From Fragilaria crotonensis (taxonomy: Eukaryota; Bacillariophyta; Fragilariophyceae; Fragilariales; Fragilariaceae): a stretch of DNA of 64,000 nucleotides. This document shows, one piece after another, positions 31,485-41,965 of this stretch (positions are counted from its first letter, which is position 1; each line of letters starts with the position of its first letter). The notes beneath the pieces are model-generated. The model was not told the DNA's origin and searched no databases. It was given only the letters and a program-made list of their open reading frames with translations. Location of the stretch: the NCBI GenBank assembly GCA_022925895.1, contig JAKSYS010000159.1, positions 1 to 64,000 on the forward strand, written 5' to 3'. A program made the translations under genes and the position numbers.

Positions 31485-34242
31485 CTAGTGCTTTCTCATA
31501 GAACTTCTAAGGCGATGCAATTCCAGTGGCGGCGCTCTTAGGCGATCAAAGATGTTCACAGCGCCGGCCACCTTGAAAATAGATGATGGCACTTCCGTTG
31601 GGGACAACGTCGCCAAATCTGATGGCGAAGCTGACGTAGGAACGAATGAATATGATGGAGGCCGCAAAGAAACAGTTGATGTTACGGACGGTGTCTTGTC
31701 AGTCAAATTTTGATGCCTTGAAAGGGGAAAAATTGATGTTGGATCTTTCGTTGGTGAAGACGTTGAAGGTGGCCACTGCCCAGACGAAGGTGGCTCGGCA
31801 AAAACGACGCGGGTTGAGCAGTGGGTTCGATTGAGGCTCTAACGCTCGTGTTGCTTATACCCGTGTCATTCGATAGTAGCGAAGTTGTCATTGGAATCAT
31901 CATTGACTTAGTACGTGGCGATGGCGAGGGCCTAGGTGCAAGCGAGGGTGGAAAACTCGTTGAGGTTGTCGGTGAGGGTGTCACCGATGGCTTTATGATT
32001 GCGCCATGGGGGATGAACTCAGTGGAGGAAAGAAGAGTCGGGTCTCTAGACACATCAGTTGTTGGCGAGACGGACAACGTTGTAATCGGGGAATCGCTGG
32101 GCGCGATGGATGGCAAAGCACCTCGAAGAAGTGTTGGCACAAGAGAAGGACCATTCGAGAGCACACCATAAGCTGGTGCACTTGGCGGACGACTGTGGTA
32201 GAGACTACTTTCGCCAAAGGTAAGCAGAGTTGGAGTAGTCAATTTCCAAGGACGCCTCGTTGGTCCATTGTTTAGCAACTCGGTTGAATCAACGTTGACA
32301 CCCGAAAAAGTAGGGACAGGTGACGCCGGTACATTCGATGGATCCTCAGACGGAAAAGTGGAGGGAGACGGAGTTAGATTTTGCGACAAATATTGAGAAG
32401 GAGAGGCCGGTGGATTCAGCGAAGAATGGGCTGACGGACGTGAAGCTGGACTTGTCGAAGAGTCCTCAGCTGGAGCTGCCTTTGCACCTGACGAAGGGTG
32501 CTCCGTTGGATATGACGATGAAGTGGAAGGATATTCAGTTAGAGTTGCTGTAGGACTCGGCGAAGGATGAGGAGATTTTGTTGGACTTGACGAAGGGTAC
32601 TCAGTTGGAGACGGCGTTGGACTTGATGAAGGATACTCAGTTGGAGGATGGGTTGGATTAGGAGAAGGATGGTCAGTTGGATTCGCTGATGGGCTGGGCG
32701 ATGGATACTCAGACGGAGATGCTGATGGACTAGGCGATGACGTGGGACTAGCACCCAACCCAGACACACGGAAATGCATCAACTGTGAACTGGGCGAAAT
32801 GTCGTATATTCTGATCCCAATGGAATGAATATCGCCGTTCTGGTAAGCATTTGAGTTCGGATGTAGTTCCGAATCTGGGTCCAATTCGCCTCCCACGGTA
32901 AAGTAATCAAAATAATCCCCATAGTTCCCACCCTTTTCTAGATCGTACGCCCCATCTGCTTGAAGCAGAGCGACCTGGTAATGATTGCCGTTCCGTGGCC
33001 ATCCCTCTTGACCAGCGTAACCAGGCTCCTTCTGGAGGTCCTGTCGATCATCAATGTGCCAGATCAAGATACCCGATCCTTTCATTTGAGCATCATAATC
33101 CAAAGGTTGTCGATTTTCAATCATGAGATATTCCCCTTCTGGAAAGTTTGCCCTTGTGATGTAAATCTGGCTTGACAGGGCGGATGCGGCTACGGGATAA
33201 TATCCGTCGTACTAGATCTCGATCGGCTCGAGAAAGCCACTCTTCATGCGGGTACACGGTGACATATAGAAAGGATGCGTTTGCATTCCATCCCAACCAT
33301 ATGGGCCGCTCATATGACCTGTCCCCTTGCCAACCGAGCCTGTGTCATAGAGGTCAGGAACCCCCCATGAGTGGATAAGCTCGTGAGTTACGACTCCAAT
33401 GTTTGTTCGTTCGCTGCCACAGGCTCCCCTCATGAATGATGCAATTATGTAGAAGTCAAAGCTGTACTCATCTTTGGATTTCCACTTGCTGGCGTGACTG
33501 CTAGCGTGAGACCAGATGCGTTGCTCGGGTTCCCTATCGTTGTAGCAATCCTTCTCGCCATTTTCAGCGCTGTATCCAGAATGTAGGAACTGATCGACGC
33601 ACGCGGTGAGGTGCGAATTGTTCAATGTTGATTCTAAGATCATCGATACAACGTACCACAAGACTGTCGATATTCATGTCTCCATCCGAGTCGTGTACAA
33701 TAAGTCGTAGCCCTCATGATCTAAGGCTTCAAGAGCAGGGTAGGCGGCAGCTGCGATCTCAGTGTTTAGTCCCGACTGATCGAAAGAATAGTGCAACTCC
33801 GTATCATCGGAAGGAAGCCAATCGATTACTGTTGCTTTAAGATTAAACCGATTGTACGAATTTAGATAAATGTAACGGTGGATGGAACCAGTCGGCAACA
33901 CTTCGCTAATGTCGTTTGAGTTCCATAGTAGGTCCAGGTCATCGCGGGTTGGAAGTATCCGGTCGATATGATCAGTGAATCGAACCAAAAGAACAAGTGA
34001 ATGCAGCTCATTTGATTGCTTCAGGATATTTAGGTTGGATTCGGCGCTTCGGGAGAGCGAGCTCAATTGATTGCAGGATTCGTTATATAAGATTGCACAA
34101 CCACGGTTATTTGAACTGGAATTCTGGAAGACTTCGGTAATCGGCCCCCCCTTCTCCAGTACTCCTCTGCAAAGTCAGGATGCGGTGGCGCAACCGCAAA
34201 AACACCGGCGATGAGCGCTAGCGCGAAAAAAACATGTTCCAT
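31485..34242 (-). CDS. Secreted M6-like metalloprotease with Ser/Pro-rich stalk
   Basis: The ATG at 34242 gives MEHVFFALALIAGVFAVAPP, a clear signal peptide. The next domain (34066-33674) resembles the N-terminal part of peptidase family M6 (LVLLVRFTDH, PTGSIHRYIYLNSYNRF). The zinc motif THELIHSWGVPDLYD lies near 33350-33390, so two His, the Glu base and the downstream Asp are all present. GILIWHIDD and a beta-rich segment follow (33120-32770). The last 350 or more residues are a stalk of Ser/Pro/Thr repeats of the form EYPSSSPTPSP, likely heavily O-glycosylated, as in many diatom cell-surface proteins. The frame changes about three times (near 34080, 33670 and 31705; possibly also between 33210 and 33120); some could be introns. 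The protein probably acts outside the cell or in the wall; substrate unknown. Confidence 0.78.
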
Positions 34243-34790
34243 GGTTGATTACAACAGTTGACCACGACGCGGAAAAACTGAAATCTATTTCATGGATAAA
34301 GGATCGGAAGACCTCAAAGGATCCGTTACTACAAGTGCGCCTCGCCGCTCGCCGTCCAATACGAATATGTCCAGTCTTATGAAATCAGTATCGTGTCCAA
34401 ACTTGCACGATTTGTTACATACACCTATCACGACATCACGACTACATTTACATGATTCGACTGCCCGTTCACGTATGACATACTGTATTTAATCGGATAG
34501 CGTGTACTAATAGTGCAGTATGTAGTCACCCTGAAGCTGCGTAGTGACCACAGGTAGTGACAATGATGAGTACCGGCAGTCATTAGTCATAGTATGCCAA
34601 AATCGTTATACATAGTATAGAATGGTCACAAATAACAAACACGTACCTGCTATTTAGCACACACGTGTCCCACAGGTGACTATGTAGTATATATATATAT
34701 GAATAGAATAGCATACGAACTCCCGCTCTCAACATTCCACGTTAGTACTGGTAGTAGAACACCCATGACCCATGACCCATGACCCATGAC
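34243..34790. other. Intergenic
   Basis: Upstream region of the M6-like protease gene. A short (AT)n tract lies at 34690-34700 and four CCCATGA tandem units at 34761-34790, which is where the hAT MITE inserted. No gene seen. Confidence 0.5.
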
Positions 34791-35171
34791 CAGGGGTGTT
34801 TAATTAAGGCGATCCGGCCGGAGCGCCTTCTGACGCCTTAATTAGTGGATTAAGGCGCGAAATTTGGGTCCATAGAAGGCGCAGCGGAAGGCGCAGGTAG
34901 GTTTCTACTGGGCTACAGTACTAAGGAAACGATTGACAGTACAGTGTACAGTGTATACTGTAGTACTGTGTACATAAGAGAGGTGACGTACAGTGTGTAC
35001 GGTAGTATGTTATCTGTGTAGAAGCTACTCTAGTATGATATTCACGTATGGTGCCAACGGTAGTATGTTAACAGCGTAGATTGTACGTGCCTTTCAGAAG
35101 GCGCGATTTTGAGGTCTTGAGAAGGCGATCCAGCTGTTGTGCCAGGCAGGCGCCTTAATTAAACACCCCTG
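34791..35171. mobile_element. hAT-type MITE, 381 bp
   Basis: Ends are 21-bp perfect inverted repeats beginning CAGGGGTGTTTAATTAAGG (34791-34811 and 35151-35171). The 8 bases CCCATGAC lie on both sides (34783-34790 and 35172-35179), as expected for hAT, though the flank is itself a CCCATGA repeat. The body carries several AAGGCGC / GCGCCTT words near both ends, likely transposase-binding sites. No coding capacity. Confidence 0.85.
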
Positions 35172-35328
35172 CCCATGACCCATGATGAATCATAGAGTAT
35201 GATCAGGATTGATCGTGGTGCTGTTGTTAGTACCCCCCTCTGCTCACCCCACATCATCAAGGGTATAATTGAAACGAAGGTGAGATCTGCTGTGGCATCC
35301 AGCACCAATAAGCAGAAGAATGTTCTTG

Positions 35329-35352
35329 CATCTAAGGGTGCCAAAACTAAGT
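35329..35352 (+). repeat. Left terminal inverted repeat of the 12-kb transposon
   Basis: Pairs with 47298-47321, 23 of 24 bases. Confidence 0.85.
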
Positions 35353-35395
35353 ACCATAGTTGATACAAGAATTTTTTCTCATATGTATTGGAAAA

Positions 35396-35550
35396 ATTTC
35401 AGGATTCCCAAATGTAGTTCAGGATTCCTGAAGTTTTGTTCAGGTTTACTTATTTAGTTCAGGATTTGGAAGTTTGCAGTTTCCTCATTTTTATGAAGAA
35501 TTTTTTTGCTCCTGAACTACTGCAGTATTATTCCTGAGCTTTTTCTTCAT
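35396..35550 (+). repeat. Left subterminal TTCAGGA repeats
   Basis: At least four copies of TTCAGGATT / TTCAGGTTT on the plus strand and CCTGAACT / CCTGAGC on the complement. The same word recurs at the right end, as expected for transposase-binding sites. Confidence 0.7.
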
Positions 35551-35749
35551 AATTTCGACACATAAAACACCGAGTACTGTACGTGTTTTGTACGACATAC
35601 TGGAGTATGTCGTATCGTGGGTGGAGCTAGTGTTTGTGCCATACAGTGTACAGTATACAGCGTTTTTTACACCGTCTGCTGGGATACCGTACTAGCGCAT
35701 GGTTTGTACGCTGTACATTCATTGTACGTTGTACAAGTGTATCACAGCT

Positions 35750-35845
35750 ATGGTGTCTGGTGTCTGGTGTCTGGAGTCTGGTGTCTGGTGCATGGTGCAT
35801 GGTGCATGGTGCATGGTGCATGGTGCATGGTGTTCGGTGCGTGGT
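35750..35845 (+). repeat. Heptamer minisatellite TGGTGTC / TGGTGCA
   Basis: About five TGGTGTC-type units pass into six TGGTGCA units, followed by degenerate copies. Lies in the left non-coding part of the 12-kb transposon. Confidence 0.9.
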
Positions 35846-36354
35846 ACAGTACGTTTATGGTGCGGCTGGTGGTGTACAGTGTCTATTATGCTTGTGAGGT
35901 TAATGACGTAGTACGCTATCGAGTACGAAAGTACCGTTACTCAGTTCAGTTAGAATGCTGGTACAAAAGCCAGTATGCTATTGCGTGCTTATGTATGGTA
36001 TGTGTTGTAGGTACCGTCGTGAAACATACAGAGTATCTTACACGACGGTGTATTGTGTATTGTACGGTGGTGTAGTATTGTATTGTGTGTGCTGCAGTGT
36101 CATGTACGCAGAGTACTACCAGGTAGCTAGCTACCGGTAGTCGTATGAGCACAATGCCGTCATACGTGTGTCCTTTTGTGCGTTGCGAGATCAATTTGTA
36201 CATTTGTACGGGATAAACATACTGACCTATTTTTGGCACCTGCAGTACCAGTGTTTTCCGTACATTTCTACAAGGAATGCTATCTTATAAAGCCATCGTA
36301 TTGTTTTATGTAGAAACTTACCTGCGAATTTTTGCGGGAAGCATGTCACCTCAA

Positions 36355-37172
36355 TTCTTCATTTGGTGCGAACTGCACTTCGTGTCAGACCCAACACCGC
36401 AGTGAATGTTCCATTCTCTGCCACCTTCGCCTCCCACTCTTCGTTTTCGAACGAACCACACTCCTCTCCTGTCTTTGTTGGTGAGTTGTGAATGTTGTGT
36501 GCTGTTTGAGTGTTGATTGATTCGTTTGATCAATCAACAGGATTGATGATGAGTTTTTCATGCGATTTTCATGGTGCTGCGGTCGTGCGTGTACTGTCTC
36601 CTACGTACAGTAGCGCGGTACTGTCTCCTACGTACAGTAGTTGGGGTGCTGTCAAATACAGTACCGCGGTACTGTCAAGTACGGTACCACGGTACTGTAC
36701 TTGACAGCACCCCAACTACTGTGCGTAGGAGACAGTACCTCTACTATATAGGCAACGGTAGACCAGTACTACTACTGATCTACCATCCACTCCACTTTGA
36801 CACTGGAGCCATCGTACTATTGTTTTACATACAACGCTATTCATTTGCCAACTGCACTTCGTGTCAGACCCAACACCCAACACTGCAGTGAATGTTCCAT
36901 TCTCTGCCACGTTTGCCCCCTCTTCATTTTCAAACGAACCACACTCTTCTGCCTTTGTTGGTGAGTTCTTGTGAATGGCGTTTGTTTGAGTGTTGATTGA
37001 TTGATCAATCAACACGATGATGACTTTCCTCATGGGATTTTCAAGGTGCTGCGGTTGTGCGTGTACTGTCGCCTATGTATGGTAGCCGTGGTGCTGTCAA
37101 GTACCGCGGTACTGTGGAAGCAATGGTCGACCAGTACTACTACTACTGATCTACCATCCACTCCACTATGAC
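36355..37172 (+). repeat. Imperfect tandem duplication, about 320-480 bp
   Basis: The segment 36362-36607 (opening GAACTGCACTTCGTGTCAGA) is repeated at about 36845-37075 with scattered substitutions and indels. A shared tail, CTACTGATCTACCATCCACT, occurs at about 36773 and 37139. The unit includes a TTGATTGATT...GATCAATCAA inverted motif in both copies. Confidence 0.8.
36621..36735. repeat. Long inverted repeat, 35-bp arms
   Basis: Arm 36621-36655 (starts CTGTCTCCTACGTACAGTAG) pairs with 36701-36735 with one mismatch. The 45-bp centre is itself made of GTACCGCGGTAC-like palindromes, so the whole could fold into a cruciform. Present only in the first copy of the tandem duplication. Confidence 0.85.
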
Positions 37173-37630
37173 ACTGGTGCAGCAGCCCTTGTACAGTACT
37201 ACTGTGTCAATTTCATCGTTCACCAGCACTTGTGTGACTTTCGAGTTGAAGACTAAGATACCACTTCGTACATGTGCTGGCTCGTTCTTCATGCTTGTTG
37301 TACTAATCTCCTTCCACTCTCCTTCCTTTTATGCTATTCCTTTTGAAAACTACTAGGAGCGTGGTGACGACAAGTGTTGTGCTTCTCATTTTGTTGTTAA
37401 TTGAGGGAATAAGTACTTCGTCTTGTGTGCGTGCTTCGATTGAGTTTGTAAGGCAATCTGTCATCTAGAATCCAATATTCGGTCATCTGCGAGAGATTCT
37501 CATTGATTTGAGTGAATCAAACCAGATTGATCTACCGGTATTGGTTCTTTTTGTCAGTTGTCTGTTCGCATGCTCAAGAGTTGTATACACGCACACCAGT
37601 TGGAGGATTATTCATATTTCAACCAACAAA

Positions 37631-40600
37631 ATGGCAGAGGTTCCATCACTGTCCCCTGTCTCTCGTCAGCAAGGAGGAGTCCCTATGGATAAGGCGTACC
37701 TGTTCCGTGATGGTATGGATGAATTCACACCACCTCCAGGAACAAAGGTCAATAGACAATTCAGATCGCAAGTTCGAGTCTTTTTATCATCACCCGCTCG
37801 TGCTGTTTCAGAGTTTCCACTACACATGTTCAGCTCTTGGTTTCAAGACCTCCCGTTGTCCAAGATTATGACTCAGAACGAAAGAGAGGACTCCAATGAA
37901 ATTTGGCAATTCAAGGTAGTTACATTGTACCCCACGTGTCCAAACAAACAAAGCTGAGGCGACAAGGTTTAAGTGGGCGACAGAAGCTGCAAGGCAATTC
38001 TACAGCACATCATTCAATTCTACAGAAGCTGATTTGAGCTCTATCGATCGTGCTGTGAATTCTGATCCATCAATAATGATTGTGGGACGTCCTCTTGGAA
38101 AAGATGACCCCTTCAAGAAATCTGTCATAGGGTGCCAAGACTCTGTTGTTATTGCATGCATTACATTTGAAGTGGAATTGGAGATGAAGTTGGTGCGTCG
38201 TTGGTGCTTTGGCTGTTGATTGCAGAATCTGAATCACGGAAGCCATCCGGTCTTACATCCTGGAGACGGCAAGGGTTTGGACGTCTGATGTTAGTAATGC
38301 TCATCAAGCATTCAACTTTTTTATTATTGTCTCACCGTGAGCTGTCACAATGTCAGGAGAGCCTACATGGTGTGGACATCTACTTGCAGTGTCCCCATGA
38401 CGAGCCAAAGGAATTCTACCAAGCCTGTGGGTTCCGTCAAATCAATCTCCAAGACACAACTGGCATTGAGTTTCTTCCCAAGACAATTGCCGACACCTTA
38501 ATGGACGAGACCACAGGTGGATTTGCATGGATTGTACCAGATTCTGAGGAGCACTGCATTATCCCTCTGATGAAACTTTCTTCCGGTTCCCTTTTGAACA
38601 GTGCTGCTAACAGTGCTGCTGTCGAGGTTGTTGAAAGCAACAGTGATGTGATCAGTGCAACAAATGATGGTTCCCCGTGTGCTGTTGTTGAGTCAGAGGA
38701 AGAAAGCAAGATCAATATAGTCGCAAAATCGAGTGGTGGTTCCCCTTCCCTCGTGAGCAGTGATGTTTTGGAGATTGTGCAGAGCAACAATGAGACAGTC
38801 AGTGCACGGAATGATGGTAGCAACACCAGAAAAACATTTGTATGGTGCCAATACCCTTCATCAACAATCGATCTCCAAGATGATGTTGCAAGTGGAGCAT
38901 TGCTGACAAATGCAGATCTGGAAGAGGCATTTACCGGTCTGGACTATTTGAACAACCTTCTTCCACCACCATTTGGTGACCTGGTTCTGCCTGACCAGTT
39001 GCGTGGTTTTGGAGAAATGGGATCACAGGAAAGGCTTGATCATAGCAAAAGTGGTGGGAAAACTTGGATGGCCACCCGTGAGCTGCAAATGATGACTTCA
39101 CTCCTCATGAGGGATGGCAGGTATCACACATCAGTTGCAATCCTGTCTTTTGACGACATGCAGGTAATTCAAGGTTGCTTTGGACGTCTTCAACGTCATC
39201 TATCTGCAAAGAAGTACGAAAACGACTTGATGGTAGCCAATGGAGCCGATCATGCAGAATGTCTTGCCCTTGTGAAAAAAAGGTATGGAAGTTCTAAGGA
39301 AGAACTTTACCAGAAGTATGATGACCAAATGAATCGTGTTGTGAAGGAAGTCCTGTTGTTCTATCCAGGGCTTCTGCAGAAAAGGTTGATTGTGTTTCCT
39401 ACGAATCTCAGCGACGATCATTGGGGGGCAACATTTGTTTTCAATGCTGGAGACGTTGTGGCTGCCACGGATGATGTATCATGCCTCCGGACATGTTTTT
39501 TTCGCTATTGCAGTCTTCATCCCTCCGGCACGAGAAAAATTCCAAACAATGTCGGTGTTGTCTGGTTCCTGAACCTTGCCTTCAGTTACCAGGAGCAAAG
39601 GAAAAACAGTGCAAATGATAGCAGCACTCCAAACAAGATGAAGTGGCTCAGTCCGTTCGACGAACCTTTTGGGCAAATGAAGGGCACCAATACATTCCCT
39701 GCATTGAGGGTGTTGGATAATGATGTTCTTCCCCTGCAAGAAGATGGCCATAGCTGTGGGATTGGGATTATAGCTGCAATTGCAATAATTCTCCGAGATA
39801 TCATTGGGACTCAAGATGGAGTTGCAGCCTACAACGAAATGTTTAGACGCGATCGCATGGAAATCCAGATGTCAACTGATGTGAAATCGAAGGAGCACAT
39901 TTGCTGTTTTCCACAGGGAATATTCACAAAACTGTTTAAAAGGGTTGATTCGGCTTCCATTTCCTACTTGCATGCGATGAAAGCACAGTGGTTTTTGCTG
40001 TTTGATCGCATTGCAGAATTTCAACACGTCACAGTGCCAAAACGTCAGAATTCAAATCATTTGATGGATCCCTGTTACGGAAGTCTGAAGTTGGAACTTC
40101 AGACTTTCACGTGGCCCTGGATGCCAGTACCATCCAATGCCGCAGAGGAAGACTGTGTGACCTCACAGGACGACAGTGTTACGTTGGAGGATGTTTCTTC
40201 CAGGGAGGATGTTTCGCGAAATGCCAATGAACGGAGTTTGCCATCAGAGGAGGATGTTGCCGATTTCAAACCATCTGGATCTGCTGATGGACCTGAACAA
40301 CAGGAAGAAGATATTGATCTCAACGAAGCCTGGTGGAATGATCCTGCTAAGCTTCCCCGAGCAAGCAGGGTATGGAAAGGTGGGCCTCGTACGTATGGTT
40401 ATGGAGACATTCATGTACCTGATGAATGCCCGAAATTACCTTTTGGAGAAAGTAGGTACAAAACATTGGTATCAGACAATGAAATTGAGAAATTTAGAAA
40501 AAAGTGGCGAAAGAAAGGAGATGAGAAAGATCAGTCAGTGCTTCTGAGGGATGAAGAGGCAATGAACAAATTTGTGGAGGACAGATTTTTGTACTGGGGT

Positions 40601-41965
40601 TGGAGCTCTACCAAAGATCACCTGAAGAATGTGGAAAAAGAAGCGGGCCGAGATGCAAAGAAAAATTGATGGATGTAAGAAGAAAAAGACGAAGGATGAT
40701 TACAGAGAGCAGTACACGAAAGAAATAAAGTTTATGAAGAAGGAAAGGAAGAAATTCAAAAGGGCATTTGAATTGGAATGGACATTTGGCACTGAGGCCA
40801 TGGTGCATGGCCTCAAGTACAACCCACGTGAAGATACCTTTGTTGCACTTTTGGTTTACAATGTTAAGACAAAAGAAGGAAAGTTGGAAATGAAGGAAGA
40901 AAAAATTGCTGTTTCCAAAGACTGGATCAAGGATGCCGATTATGCAAAAGGGGTAATCCAACATGTCATTAACCTTGGAAACACGGATGGATTTGTACTT
41001 GTTCCTGAAGGGGAAACCATCCTCATTCATACTAAAAAGGTACATAAGCTGCAATACGTTCACCCACAGACACAATGGGTGTTTGATCCTCAGTCGAAAA
41101 GGTCCTTAAGGAGCAACAGTGACTCACCAGGGGGGTAAACATATGAAGCAGATACAGGCCCCTGGTTACTGGGAGGTCATCTTTCATGGAGAAACACAGC
41201 CCATTCGAACTGATGAAGACTTTGTGAAACAATTTAAGACAGGATTCTTGGAGGAGGTCAAGCGTATGAGGTGTGGATTTGTTGACATACCAGTGGGCGA
41301 TTTCAAAGAATCACATTTGCATGAATATCCCAAGCTGCAGGTTCCTGAAGCACCCCAGGTGCACTTTGTACAATCCGAAGGTGAAGATCTTTGTGTTTCA
41401 AAGTCATTGGCCAGTGCTTTATATGCAATTGGCTTTGATAATGCTGCCAAATCCATTAACCATTTTGGTGAAAGTCACCTAAGAGGAGGTACTGTTGATG
41501 CCATTCGAAAGGTGGGACAGTTTGCTGAAACTCAGCTGCCTACATGGATCACCCGAAAAGTTCTGAAGAGACCACACATGTTTGATTGGCAACTCCTTCA
41601 AGAACAAATGAAGGACACAATGGTATTGGCTGTGCTCAATGAATCCGATGGAAATGGTTCACATGCAGTTACCATTCACAGTGGGTATGTGTATGATGCA
41701 AATGAAGTGGTTGCAATTCCTCTCTGCAAGGAGGCCTTGGATTATTGCTGCTCAACCTCAACTGTGAAGAATGAGTTTGTGAGCTTTCGGAAGGCAACTC
41801 TTTTTTTATGATGGCCCAGACATCAACAGGAAGGCAAGTTTTACTCTTTGGGTAGATTCAAACAAGCGAAAGCGAGCCGATGGTGATGGTCCAAAGATTG
41901 TGAGGGCTCGAACAGACGATGGCAACATGTTTCCTTTAGGTACTTTGATGCAACAAGCTAGCTAA
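37631..41965 (+). CDS. Transposon-encoded GNAT + Ulp1/C48 protease + papain-like protease protein
   Basis: The ATG at 37631 (AAAATGG context) opens MAEVPSLSPVSRQQGG. A GNAT-like acetyltransferase follows at about 38150-38500: the RRQGFG turn (R-x-x-G-x-G) for acetyl-CoA and EFYQACGFRQIN at its end. A Ulp1/C48 cysteine-protease domain lies at about 39050-39980: DDHWGATFVFN with the His at 39419, CFFRYCSLHP, then LPLQEDGHSCGIG with the oxyanion Gln at 39737 and the Cys at 39755. After an acidic and then Lys-rich linker comes a second papain-like domain (41119-41810) with DLCVSKSLASAL (Cys at 41392) and GSHAVTIHSGYVYDANE (His at 41662). The last residues are MQQAS with TAA at 41963-41965. The frame changes about five times (near 37920, 38170, 40665, 41125 and 41805), several at G or T runs; a tiny intron near 37920 is an alternative. 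It is probably a nuclear cofactor of transposition or an antagonist of host SUMO control (inference). Confidence 0.75.

Noticed and set aside
36340-37170. Tandem duplication as a CRISPR array
   Set aside because: Only two long imperfect copies; no short regular repeats with unique spacers, and the genome is eukaryotic.
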